64,000 nt of DNA from DAORHV01 sp964434575 (GTDB lineage Bacteria > Patescibacteriota > Gracilibacteria > Peribacterales > Peribacteraceae). The first letter of the stretch is position 1. Each line of letters begins with the position of its first letter. Of the stretch, positions 8,715-16,685 are shown one piece after another. Below the pieces are notes generated by a model, which was not told the DNA's origin, made no database searches, and saw only the letters and a program-made list of their open reading frames with translations. The translations under genes were made by a program, and so were the position numbers. Location: assembly GCA_964434575.1 (NCBI GenBank), contig CAYSWB010000004.1:1-64000 (forward strand). The letters run 5' to 3'.

Positions 8715-10262
8715 TCAGCGGTTGGCGCGTGGTACGGCGATCAGGCTCTCCTTCGGGCACTTCACGCAGTGCAGTTCCCACAGCGGGAAGAACGCTCGTG
8801 CGGTGACGCCTTCGTTGCTGATCGGTTCGTAGTACGACAGCGGACGGTAGACCTGGAAGCAGCCGAAGATGAGCATGCCGATCACGGTCAGCGCGATCAT
8901 CTTGGCGTTTTCATTCACCTTCCATTTGCCGAACGTGTTGATGTTCTCGACCACCAGCGCGAAGAGCACGAAGCTAAACAGCAGCGGCAGGAAGTAGTGG
9001 TAGAGGTACATCACGCGGTCGAGCGTGGCGATGCCGGCCATGTAGCCGAAGTACAGCACCAGGAACGTCGCCAGCAGCAGACGGTGGCGGATCTTTTCCT
9101 TTAGCGGGAACAACAGCGGCACCACGAAAATCGCGGCGGCCAGCAAGACGCCGGCGAAGGCGAACCACCAGACGGCCGGGTTGGCCTGCAGATACAGGTA
9201 GCGGTACATGTCCTGTCCCTGCGCCTGCTCCCAACGGTAGTTGATGGAGCGACCGCCGAGCGGCCAGAAGAAGAACGGACTGCCGTTTTCATCGGGCTTG
9301 CACAAATCCAGGCGAGGGACGCCTTTGTTGTAGTAGGTCACGAATTCCACCGAATCTTTCAGCATCAGCGGGAAGTACAGCAAGGAGGCGGTCTTTCCTT
9401 CATTGATCAGTTGCTTGTAGCTGTCCGACGTGTGGTAGTAGCCGCCGGAATTCAGCACCGGGTTGACCTTCCTGGCGATGGTGAAGTGCGCGTGCCACAC
9501 GCACACGAACGCGACCGCGAATGCGGCGAGCGAGATGATGAGGAACTGTCCGATGCGCCTCCAATTCGGGTAGAGCCGGTACAGCACCGGGAGGAAGAGC
9601 ACGATCAGGCACAGCGCCACGACTTTGGTGGTCAGCGCGAGACCGAACGCGGCGCCGAACACGGCGGCCCAGACGTAGAACCATTTGTCCTTGGAACGTT
9701 CTTTGGCCGCGAACTGCCCGCTCACCAGCGCGACGAACGCAAGCATCATCAGCGCGGCGAAGAAAATCAGCGGCGAGTCGGTCATGGCGCCGCGGCTGTG
9801 GACGATGAGCGCGTTGTCGAAGATGTAGAGGAAGCTCAGCAGCGACGAGAGCGTGCTGCTTCGCGTGATGATAAGGAAAATGCCGAACAACACCGGTGTG
9901 GTGAGCCACGCCAGCAACGCGGGGAACAGGCGGTAGCCGGCGAACGAGAAGTTCGGCGGGAAGCCGCGGGCATAGTCGGTGTCGATGAACTTCGCATCCA
10001 TGTCGGGCGGGTTGGCGTCCACGATCTTCTCGCCGAGTGCGATCAGCATTTTGCCCAGCGGCGGGTGCTGCTCCATGAAAAACGTGCCGTTGAGGTATTT
10101 CTGCGCCGCGGCGATGTGGTACGGCTCGTCCCAGAACACGGCCGGCGGATAGTCGTACCTATACATATAGGTGAAAAACGACGTGGCCAGGATGAAGGCG
10201 AGGTACAGCCAGCCGTTCGCCGTCATCAGCGGGTGTGTCGCGCTCGGTTTGGAGTTTTTCAT
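8715..10262 (-). CDS. GT39 (PMT-type) protein O-mannosyltransferase
   Basis: 515 residues with about ten or more hydrophobic helices. Between helix 1 and 2 lies FWDEPYH (Asp45-Glu46) followed by EQHPPLGK (64-71). This is the acidic pair and HPPL-K loop characteristic of PMT enzymes, which move mannose from polyprenyl-phosphate mannose to Ser/Thr of exported proteins. The ATG at 10262 lies 9 bases from a TACACT hexamer. The gene is divergent from three operons of Ser/Thr/Pro-rich surface proteins, which are natural candidate substrates; this link is inferred from position. An alternative is a lipid or glycan glycosyltransferase of the same fold. Confidence 0.85.
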   Translation of the reverse strand: MKNSKPSATHPLMTANGWLYLAFILATSFFTYMYRYDYPPAVFWDEPYHIAAAQKYLNGTFFMEQHPPLGKMLIALGEKIVDANPPDMDAKFIDTDYARGFPPNFSFAGYRLFPALLAWLTTPVLFGIFLIITRSSTLSSLLSFLYIFDNALIVHSRGAMTDSPLIFFAALMMLAFVALVSGQFAAKERSKDKWFYVWAAVFGAAFGLALTTKVVALCLIVLFLPVLYRLYPNWRRIGQFLIISLAAFAVAFVCVWHAHFTIARKVNPVLNSGGYYHTSDSYKQLINEGKTASLLYFPLMLKDSVEFVTYYNKGVPRLDLCKPDENGSPFFFWPLGGRSINYRWEQAQGQDMYRYLYLQANPAVWWFAFAGVLLAAAIFVVPLLFPLKEKIRHRLLLATFLVLYFGYMAGIATLDRVMYLYHYFLPLLFSFVLFALVVENINTFGKWKVNENAKMIALTVIGMLIFGCFQVYRPLSYYEPISNEGVTARAFFPLWELHCVKCPKESLIAVPRANR

Positions 10263-10270
10263 GCCCGCGC

Positions 10271-10276
10271 AGTGTA
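10271..10276 (-). promoter_or_regulatory. -10 of the PMT gene (leaderless)
   Basis: TACACT on the minus strand ends 9 bases before the ATG at 10262, leaving at most one or two leader bases. Confidence 0.5.
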
Positions 10277-10333
10277 GCGAATCCGGCGGCGTGGTGTGAA
10301 GTCCGATGATCTGGACGCCGTTTTCCGGAGTGC

Positions 10334-10339
10334 TAGAGT
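10334..10339 (+). promoter_or_regulatory. -10 of first S-L operon
   Basis: TAGAGT ends 12 bases before the ATG at 10351. The same hexamer precedes the second S-L operon. Confidence 0.5.
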
Positions 10340-10350
10340 AACGACCAACC

Positions 10351-11004
10351 ATGGTTTCTCGTTCCACGTTCGCGCGGATCGCCGTAGGCATATTGCTCGG
10401 TGCTGTCCTGGGCGTGGTGTTGCATGAATCCAACATGCGGCAGGTGCCGCTCAATTTGCGCGGCGAGCTTACCGACGCCTCGGCTGCCACGATCGACAGT
10501 TCCGCCAGCTGCGCCGGCGGAACGTTCTGGTCCCATGGCGGTTGCGGCGTGAACTGCGTCATCGTCCCGCAAAACTATCCGGACTGCCCGGGAGGGTACA
10601 CAGACGCTATGGAGTGCTTTAACGCCTACCAACAGGGTTGTTCCAGCTCGTATTCCACGACGTCCTCGCTTGGCTGCGGCTTCAGTTATCCGACCTGTGA
10701 CGGAGAATGTCCGTCCGGACAAAGCTGCTATTTAAACGGCGACACCGCCAACTGCGAGTGCACAACGGGTTCTTCGTATTCTTCGTCCACCCCCGAGTAC
10801 TGCTGTTCGGGCGCCGGAGTGTGCGAAGAAGTTTTCTTGGGTCTCACCACGTGCATCGGCGCGACATACAGCAGCATGGGCGACTGCAGCTGCCCGTCTT
10901 CCTCTTCATCTTCTTCGGAAACGTACTGCTGCAACGTCCTGACCGGCTGGTGCGAGACGGTTGTCTCGTCGCCAGGATCCACATCTTCGGTACCCGTCGA
11001 ATAG
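10351..11004 (+). CDS. Small Cys-rich surface protein S1
   Basis: 217 residues. An N-terminal signal anchor (residues about 8-25) is followed by a Cys-rich ectodomain of several modules separated by short serine runs. One module (YPTCDGECPSGQSC) closely resembles one in the next protein, L1. Another (YCCSGAGVCEEVFLGLTTC) is nearly identical to one in S2 at 13588. There is no DUF4215 repeat and no C-terminal anchor tail. The gene is followed 6 bases later by L1, so the two are probably co-transcribed. I do not recognise a named family; function is unknown, but export and disulfide bonding are likely. Confidence 0.8.
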   Translation: MVSRSTFARIAVGILLGAVLGVVLHESNMRQVPLNLRGELTDASAATIDSSASCAGGTFWSHGGCGVNCVIVPQNYPDCPGGYTDAMECFNAYQQGCSSSYSTTSSLGCGFSYPTCDGECPSGQSCYLNGDTANCECTTGSSYSSSTPEYCCSGAGVCEEVFLGLTTCIGATYSSMGDCSCPSSSSSSSETYCCNVLTGWCETVVSSPGSTSSVPVE

Positions 11005-11010
11005 CCCCGC

Positions 11011-13500
11011 ATGATTTCTCGACAACTCCTTCCACGGCTTGCGATCGGTATCGGATTGCTGACCGTGATTTTGGGATTGTCGTTGCAGCTGGGTCTCATG
11101 CCGGGCGTGAAAAACCCGTTCCGAGCCGAGACGGGCGTGCCGTGCGGATCGACGTACCCCACGTGTGACGGCGACTGTCCGCTCGGTGAATCCTGCGGTT
11201 TGGATGAGATGGGCGCCTGCGTCTGTACGGGCACCGCGTCGTCCGCCCCTCCGATGCAGTACTGCTGCTCGTACAACCCCGGCGGCCCCAGCATGTGCGT
11301 GATGGGCGTCTCCGGCGAAGACGACCAGTGCGACGGCAGCGGCAACACCTACGACACGCCCGATTGCGACGCGCAGTGCGATGGAGGTTCGTCTTCGTAT
11401 TCCTCCGTTCAAGCCGATTACTGCGTCGGGAGTTACGATGACTACGACGAATGTGACTTGGCTTGCAATCCCGTCACCCCGAGCGTCACTCCTTCGATCA
11501 CGCCTTCCATTACACCGTCAATTACGCCCTCGATCACTCCTTCCATTACACCGTCAATTACGCCCTCCATTACTCCCTCTACCACACCTTCGACAACTCC
11601 TTCAGTCACCCCCTCTACCACACCTTCGACAACACCGTCGGTCACCCCCTCTACCACACCTTCGACAACACCGTCGGTCACCCCCTCGGTTACACCCTCC
11701 GTTTCGCCTGTTACACCTCCTCCGACACCTCCTCCGACCACGCCTCCAACAACTCCTCCTACGACACCGCCCACCACTCCTCCGACCACGCCTCCTACGA
11801 CACCACCTACCACCCCGCCCACCACTCCTCCGACAACACCGCCTCCGGTAACGAGCTCCACGGCTAGCTCGGGCGGAGGATCTTCCTCTCGTGCCTCTTC
11901 GGGTGCGTCGTCATCCAGGGCTTCGTCGGGTGCATCGTCGTCCCGCGCCTCTTCCGGCGCCTCCTCATCCAGGGCTTCGTCGGGTGCGTCTTCTTCGCGC
12001 GCCTCTTCAGGAGCGTCGTCGTCGCGTGCTTCCAGCGGCGGCAGTTCTTCGAATCAGTCGTCTTCCAGGTCTTCAAGCGGTGCGAGCTCTTCGGGCCAGT
12101 CTTCTTCCCGTTCGTCGAGCGCGAGTTCGAGCCGCTCGTCTTCGCAGAGCTCTTCGAGGTCTTCCTCGGCCAGTTCCAGCCGCTCTTCCAGCCAATCGTC
12201 TTCCCGTTCTTCCAGCGCCAGTTCCAGCCGTTCTTCTAGCCAATCGTCTTCCCGCTCATCTTCGGCTGTCAGCTCCTCGCGTTCTTCGGTGGCCAGCTCG
12301 AGTCGTTCTTCGTCTGCATCGTCCCGTTCCTCCAGCACTCGCTCTTCGTCCGTCAGCCCGGTCACGACTCCGACTCCGGTGACCAACCCCAGCAGCTCGC
12401 GCTCGTCGAGCCGCAGGTCTTCGTCCGTCAGCCCGGTCACGACTCCGACTCCGGTGACCAACCCCAGCAGCTCGCGCTCGTCGAGCCGCAGGTCTTCGTC
12501 CGTCAGCCCGGTCACGACTCCGACTCCGGTGACCAACCCCAGCTCTTCCAGGGCTTCCACCAGCACGTCCGCGCGTTCCAGCAGCAGCCGCAGCGGCAGC
12601 AGCGGAACGACTCCTATCACGACGCCGATCACCACCCCCATTACTACTCCGATTACTACCCCCATCACGACTCCGATCACCTCGCCGGTTACCTCTCCAG
12701 GAGTCAACCCCGGCCTTACGGGTACCCCGCCGCCGCCGTTCTTCGGCACATCGAGTTCGTACTACGTCGTCGTGAACAAGTACTGCGGTGACTACCAGGT
12801 TTCTCCCGGTGAGCAGTGCGACGACGGCAACGTGCTGTCCGACGACGGTTGTTCCTCCACCTGCCAAGTCGAGTTCCTGCCTAACTGCGGCGACGGCAAG
12901 ATCGATGCGGGAGAGGAGTGCGATGACGGCAACACCCGCGACGGCGACGGCTGCACGGCGTTGTGCCGTCTTGAGCGTGGTGTGTGCGGAGACGGTGTCT
13001 TGAACACCGCGTTCAACGAGCAGTGCGACGACGGCAACCGCGAGTCGGGCGACGGCTGTTCCTTCTGCGCCATCGAGGCATACAGCGATTGTGGTGACGG
13101 CGAGGTCCAGGAAGGGGAACTCTGCGACATGGGCGACCGCAACTCCATGAATCCGTCCATGTGCCGCCCGAACTGCGTGCTGCCCAAGTGCGGAGACCGC
13201 GTGCTGGATTACAACGAGGAGTGCGACGATGGAAACAACATCAACGGCGACGCCTGTTCGGCAACCTGCGAGCTGGAGCGCGCGGCCACCGGCCAGCCCA
13301 ACACCATCATCGGCAACGTGGTCTTGGGTGAAATCGATGAGGCGTTGCTCACGCCAGAGGAGCGCTTGGAGTACGTACGGCTTCGTAACCGCGTCCCGAC
13401 GCCCGAGCAGACCAAGACCGGACCCGGCCTGGTGATCTTCCTTGCGTCGGGCGCCGCCGCCGGCGTCGGATTCATGCGCAGGAAGTACAAGGTTAAATAG
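11011..13500 (+). CDS. Large modular surface protein L1 with DUF4215 repeats
   Basis: 829 residues. In order: signal anchor (about 9-30), Cys-rich modules to about 155, a TPS/TPP linker (about 158-285), and a Ser-rich linker (about 290-515) containing SSSRASSGA and SSSRSSSQS repeats. Then come TTP repeats, five DUF4215 units (about 591-760) of the type CGDG..PGEECDDGN..DGDGCS..C, and the tail TGPG (803-806), a hydrophobic stretch and MRRKYKVK. DUF4215 repeats are disulfide-rich extracellular modules, possibly binding Ca2+ through their DDGN-type acidic loops. Unit 4 is divergent (CDMG...CRPNC), as in L2 and L3. Linker DNA contains perfect tandem repeats. Confidence 0.85.
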   Translation: MISRQLLPRLAIGIGLLTVILGLSLQLGLMPGVKNPFRAETGVPCGSTYPTCDGDCPLGESCGLDEMGACVCTGTASSAPPMQYCCSYNPGGPSMCVMGVSGEDDQCDGSGNTYDTPDCDAQCDGGSSSYSSVQADYCVGSYDDYDECDLACNPVTPSVTPSITPSITPSITPSITPSITPSITPSITPSTTPSTTPSVTPSTTPSTTPSVTPSTTPSTTPSVTPSVTPSVSPVTPPPTPPPTTPPTTPPTTPPTTPPTTPPTTPPTTPPTTPPTTPPPVTSSTASSGGGSSSRASSGASSSRASSGASSSRASSGASSSRASSGASSSRASSGASSSRASSGGSSSNQSSSRSSSGASSSGQSSSRSSSASSSRSSSQSSSRSSSASSSRSSSQSSSRSSSASSSRSSSQSSSRSSSAVSSSRSSVASSSRSSSASSRSSSTRSSSVSPVTTPTPVTNPSSSRSSSRRSSSVSPVTTPTPVTNPSSSRSSSRRSSSVSPVTTPTPVTNPSSSRASTSTSARSSSSRSGSSGTTPITTPITTPITTPITTPITTPITSPVTSPGVNPGLTGTPPPPFFGTSSSYYVVVNKYCGDYQVSPGEQCDDGNVLSDDGCSSTCQVEFLPNCGDGKIDAGEECDDGNTRDGDGCTALCRLERGVCGDGVLNTAFNEQCDDGNRESGDGCSFCAIEAYSDCGDGEVQEGELCDMGDRNSMNPSMCRPNCVLPKCGDRVLDYNEECDDGNNINGDACSATCELERAATGQPNTIIGNVVLGEIDEALLTPEERLEYVRLRNRVPTPEQTKTGPGLVIFLASGAAAGVGFMRRKYKVK
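11484..11850 (+). repeat. TPS/TPP-coding short tandem repeats in L1
   Basis: Degenerate 9-12 bp units coding Thr-Pro-Ser and Thr-Pro-Pro. Inside lie three near-identical 36-bp copies starting with CCCTCTACCACACCTTCGAC (about 11574-11690). The array lengthens or shortens the linker in multiples of three. Confidence 0.8.
12343..12543 (+). repeat. 75-bp perfect tandem repeat in L1
   Basis: Starts recur at 12343, 12418 and 12493; the third copy is cut at about 51 bp. Each unit begins TCTTCGTCCGTCAGCCCGGT and codes for 25 residues (SSSV-SPVTTPTPVTNPSSSR type). Copies appear identical at the DNA level, which implies recent duplication or gene-conversion-like homogenisation. Confidence 0.88.
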
Positions 13501-13523
13501 AAAACACGATGCCGTCATGTTTT
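13501..13523 (+). terminator. possible weak terminator after L1
   Basis: AAAACACGA and TCATGTTTT can pair with one mismatch around a five-base loop directly after the L1 stop. It ends in TTTT but has few G-C pairs. Confidence 0.35.
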
Positions 13524-13568
13524 GCGCCTTTCGCAAGTCATGAAGCATGCGCAGCCGCAAGCGCGTGG

Positions 13569-13574
13569 TAGAGT
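13569..13574 (+). promoter_or_regulatory. -10 of second S-L operon
   Basis: TAGAGT ends 14 bases before the ATG at 13588. Confidence 0.5.
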
Positions 13575-13587
13575 ACGTCCCAAACGT

Positions 13588-14100
13588 ATGTTTTCGCGCG
13601 CAGCCATCGCCCGGGTTTCTATAGGATTGGTTCTGGGATTAGTGCTCGGCGTGGTCTTGGAACAGGCGAACACGCGCAATAACGATTTGTACGGTCAGCT
13701 CCTCGGTCAGGGCGCTTTCGGCGCGGATAACAGCGCCACCGTTCCGTCATCTTTTTTTACGTCGTCGTACACATCGTCGAGTTGTCATCAGGCAGGAGAC
13801 AACTGTGATGACGGCGGCGGTTGCTGCGACCCGCTGTACAACTGTATCGACGACAACGGCGACGAGAACTTCATTTGCCGACTGATGTCGTCCTCGTATT
13901 CTTCGTCTGTACCGCAGTATTGCTGTTCTGGCGCCGGAATCTGCGAGGAAGTTTTCCTTGGTCTCACGACGTGTGTCGGTGCAGAAACATCGGATCCAAC
14001 GTGTGGAGGAACTTGCTCCAGTAGCAGCAGCAGTTCGTCGGAGCAGTGGTGCTGCATTCACACCGCACCCACGGGACCAGGTAATTGTTCCATGCTCTAG
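13588..14100 (+). CDS. Small Cys-rich surface protein S2
   Basis: 170 residues. It has a signal anchor (MFSRAAIARVSIGLVLGLVL), then a short linker ending QGAFGAD, then CNDDGGGCC-like and YCCSGAGICEEVFLGLTTC modules, a serine run, and the C-terminus PGNCSML. The QGAFGAD and CSML ends are shared with S3 at 16228, and the YCCSGAG module with S1. The ATG at 13588 is chosen over upstream in-frame codons because it directly precedes the anchor and follows a TAGAGT box. L2 begins 3 bases after the stop. No known family; an exported disulfide-rich protein is the safest description. Confidence 0.8.
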   Translation: MFSRAAIARVSIGLVLGLVLGVVLEQANTRNNDLYGQLLGQGAFGADNSATVPSSFFTSSYTSSSCHQAGDNCDDGGGCCDPLYNCIDDNGDENFICRLMSSSYSSSVPQYCCSGAGICEEVFLGLTTCVGAETSDPTCGGTCSSSSSSSSEQWCCIHTAPTGPGNCSML

Positions 14101-14103
14101 CGG

Positions 14104-16143
14104 ATGGTTTCACGCACAACCATTTCGCAGGTTGGTCTCGGCATTTTGCTTGGCGCCGTGATCGGCGTGACGTTCTTCGTCATCGGAAACCGCAGCACAA
14201 ACTTCCTGAAGGGTGATCTCGGCAGCGCGTGCACGGAAAGTGCCGACTGTACAAACAACCAGTTTCCGATTTGCTGCGACGGCGCCTGCGCCGCCGACTG
14301 CGATCCGGCGGTGATTTGCGGTCAGGCTTTTCCGCTTTGCTCCTCGGCCGACTGTCCCAACGGCGGTGAATGCACCACGACGGAGGATGGTTTCAGCTGC
14401 GAATGCGTCGGCGGGTCTTCCTCCTCGCCCCCGGAATGTGTCGGGGACACAGACGGCGACGGAGACTGCGATGACGATCCGTCACACGTGTGCTGCGACG
14501 GCGTGTGTCAGCAGCCGGACATGTGTTCCTCCTCGTCTTCTTCGGCGGGCATGTGCGACAGCATCCACCCCAGTGAATCGGCTTGTCTGGCTGCATGTGG
14601 CGGAACGACGCCGTCTGTAACCCCTTCCGTCACCCCCGGTCCTCCGCCTCCTCCTCCCGTTACCCCCTCGGTCACTCCGTCCATCACGCCCTCGATCACT
14701 CCGGCCATCACCCCGGCGATCACTCCGTCGACCACGCCTTCCACGACCCCCTCTACAACTCCGTCCACGACGCCTTCCACCACGCCCTCCGTGACGCCGG
14801 GGCCCCCTCCACCGCCGCCACCCCCACCCCCACCCCCTCCGCCGCCGACCGTTACGAGTTCAGCGGCAAGTTCGACGGGAGGTTCTTCCAGTCGTCCGTC
14901 TTCTGCTGCCTCCTCCATTCGTTCCAGCGTTGCGTCCTCGGTTCGTTCATCTGCCGCATCTTCCGCCGGTTCTTCCGTGCGCTCCAGCACCGCGTCGTCG
15001 GTTCGGTCCTCCACCGCTTCTTCCGGCGGCAACCCCTCGTCCACCGCCAGCTCGACGCGTTCGTCGTCCGCAAGTTCGGTTCGTTCCTCCAGCGCTAGTT
15101 CGGTTCGCTCGTCGTCCGTGAGGTCGTCTTCTGTTGCCAGCAGCTCCGTGCGCTCCAGCTCGGTCCGTTCGTCCTCCGTGCGTTCTTCCGCCGGCCCCGT
15201 GACGACTCCGGCCCCCTCTCCTTCGCCCACGCCGGTCACGCCTAGTTCCGCCCGCTCCAGCTCCGTGCGTTCTTCCTCGGTTCGCTCGTCGTCCGTGAGG
15301 TCGTCGTCGGTTCGCTCTTCCTCCGTGCGTTCGTCGTCTTCCTCTTCCTCGTCCTCATCATCTTCATCTTCTTCTTCTTCTTCTTCTTCATTCACCTTCT
15401 CCAGCTTTAGTTCCATTGGTTTCAGACCGTACTGCGGCGATAACATCCTGCAGCCCGGTGAGCTGTGCGATGACGGCAATAACATTTCCGGCGACGGTTG
15501 CTCCGCCACCTGCCAGAACGAAATCATCCCGTATTGCGGCGACGCAAAGCTGGATCCCGGCGAAGAGTGCGATGACGGCAACACCCGCGATGGCGACGGA
15601 TGCTCGCGCTACTGCGACTTCGAAGTCGGCGAATGCGGCGATGGCGTGTTGCAAACCGCCCTTGGTGAGCAGTGCGACGACGGAAACCGGGTCAACGGCG
15701 ACGGTTGCTCCGCCGACTGCAAGTTCGAGCGCACCTATGATTGCGGCGATGGCATTTTGAATCCTTCCACGGAGCAGTGCGATACCGGTGCCGGCAATGC
15801 CAATCTGCCTTCCACCTGCCGTCCCACCTGCATCTACCCGTACTGCGGAGACGGCATCCTGGACTTCAACGAAGTCTGTGACGACGGAAACAAGCTGAAT
15901 GGTGACGGATGTTCCGCGCTGTGCGAGCTCGAGCGTCAGGCCCCGCCGCCTCCGGTGATCGCCAACCTGATCGAACCCGGCCAGCCGGGCTACCAGCAGC
16001 TCGAGCCGTACGACTACCAGCAGATCACTCGCGTGCCGCCGCCCGCGCGCACTCCCACCGGTCCCGGATTGGTCATCTTCCTGGCTTCGGGTGCGGCTGC
16101 GGGCGCCGGATTGGTCCGAAGGCGCATGAAAGTCGGGAAGTAA
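14104..16143 (+). CDS. Large modular surface protein L2 with DUF4215 repeats
   Basis: 679 residues with the same plan as L1. A signal anchor is followed by Cys modules, including a CVGDTDGDGDCDDDP segment whose DTDGDG resembles a Ca2+-binding loop and which recurs in L3. Next are TPS repeats, a long polyproline run, and a Ser-rich linker (about 255-430) with RSSSVRSSS units ending in nearly pure serine. Five DUF4215 units follow (about 442-611), then the tail TGPG (652-655), a hydrophobic stretch and RRRMKVGK. The five units align one to one with those of L1 and L3, including the odd fourth unit (CDTG...CRPTC). Confidence 0.85.
   Translation: MVSRTTISQVGLGILLGAVIGVTFFVIGNRSTNFLKGDLGSACTESADCTNNQFPICCDGACAADCDPAVICGQAFPLCSSADCPNGGECTTTEDGFSCECVGGSSSSPPECVGDTDGDGDCDDDPSHVCCDGVCQQPDMCSSSSSSAGMCDSIHPSESACLAACGGTTPSVTPSVTPGPPPPPPVTPSVTPSITPSITPAITPAITPSTTPSTTPSTTPSTTPSTTPSVTPGPPPPPPPPPPPPPPPTVTSSAASSTGGSSSRPSSAASSIRSSVASSVRSSAASSAGSSVRSSTASSVRSSTASSGGNPSSTASSTRSSSASSVRSSSASSVRSSSVRSSSVASSSVRSSSVRSSSVRSSAGPVTTPAPSPSPTPVTPSSARSSSVRSSSVRSSSVRSSSVRSSSVRSSSSSSSSSSSSSSSSSSSSFTFSSFSSIGFRPYCGDNILQPGELCDDGNNISGDGCSATCQNEIIPYCGDAKLDPGEECDDGNTRDGDGCSRYCDFEVGECGDGVLQTALGEQCDDGNRVNGDGCSADCKFERTYDCGDGILNPSTEQCDTGAGNANLPSTCRPTCIYPYCGDGILDFNEVCDDGNKLNGDGCSALCELERQAPPPPVIANLIEPGQPGYQQLEPYDYQQITRVPPPARTPTGPGLVIFLASGAAAGAGLVRRRMKVGK
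14617..15400 (+). repeat. TPS, polyproline and Ser-rich low-complexity coding repeats in L2
   Basis: Thr-Pro-Ser units (14617-14803) lead into a proline run (to about 14850), then SSVRSS units. The stretch ends in a TCT/TCC-rich tract (about 15335-15390) coding more than fifteen consecutive serines. The tract is prone to slippage and assembly error. Confidence 0.75.
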
Positions 16144-16213
16144 ACGAAATCTATTCAGTACTCTTTCCGCTTGTTCGCAAGCGCGGAATCGTGCGCAGCG
16201 TTGCCTGGGTTGG

Positions 16214-16219
16214 TAGATT
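16214..16219 (+). promoter_or_regulatory. -10 of third S-L operon
   Basis: TAGATT ends 9 bases before the ATG at 16228. Confidence 0.5.
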
Positions 16220-16227
16220 GTTTTCCA

Positions 16228-16683
16228 ATGCCCAAGGACTCCAGCATCATGAAGGTGGCGACAGGCATGGCGTTAGGCATAACGCTTTCGTTCGTGCTCG
16301 GAGTCGTGTTGTCCCAATCGCATGGCAGGGATTCCGAACTCGCCCTCAGACTCATGTCCCAGGGCGCATTCGGCGCGGATTTCGATGCCGTGGAAGTCAG
16401 GGCGGAAATCATCGACGATAAAATCGGTTCCGCGAAGTCGATCCAGTACTGCTGCGGATACGGCGACGATGCCGGACAATGCATTTCCGTCACCGAGGAC
16501 ACCATCGACTTGTGCGACATGGGAGGCGGCGTGCAGCCCGGCTCGGACAGCACCTGCGGCGGAGCGTGTTCCACGGCATCCTCTTATTCTGCTTTTTCTT
16601 CGTCAGAACCCGAGGAGCCATCCTCGTCATCCTCTTCGTCGGAAGAGTGGTGCTGTAAAGACAATAACTGCTCTATGCTCTAA
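16228..16683 (+). CDS. Small Cys-rich surface protein S3
   Basis: 151 residues. Signal anchor (MKVATGMALGITLSFVLGVV region), the shared QGAFGAD linker, one YCCGYGDDAGQC module, a serine/glutamate run and a C-terminal WCCKDNNCSML. It matches S2 at both ends but has lost the CEEVFLGLTTC module. The ATG at 16228 directly follows a TAGATT box; an in-frame codon at 16171 lies before that box and is unlikely. L3 begins 2 bases after the stop, so this is the first gene of the third S-L unit. Function unknown. Confidence 0.8.
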   Translation: MPKDSSIMKVATGMALGITLSFVLGVVLSQSHGRDSELALRLMSQGAFGADFDAVEVRAEIIDDKIGSAKSIQYCCGYGDDAGQCISVTEDTIDLCDMGGGVQPGSDSTCGGACSTASSYSAFSSSEPEEPSSSSSSSEEWCCKDNNCSML

Positions 16684-16685
16684 CC

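Noticed and set aside
11484..12543. Possible CRISPR array
   Set aside because: Repeats are in-frame coding units without unique spacers of constant length.
11442..12749. Valine/glycine-rich and Glu/Arg-rich antisense frames in the L1 linker
   Set aside because: They are reverse readings of the TPS and SSR repeats; the plus strand has signal anchor, Cys modules and DUF4215 repeats in one frame.
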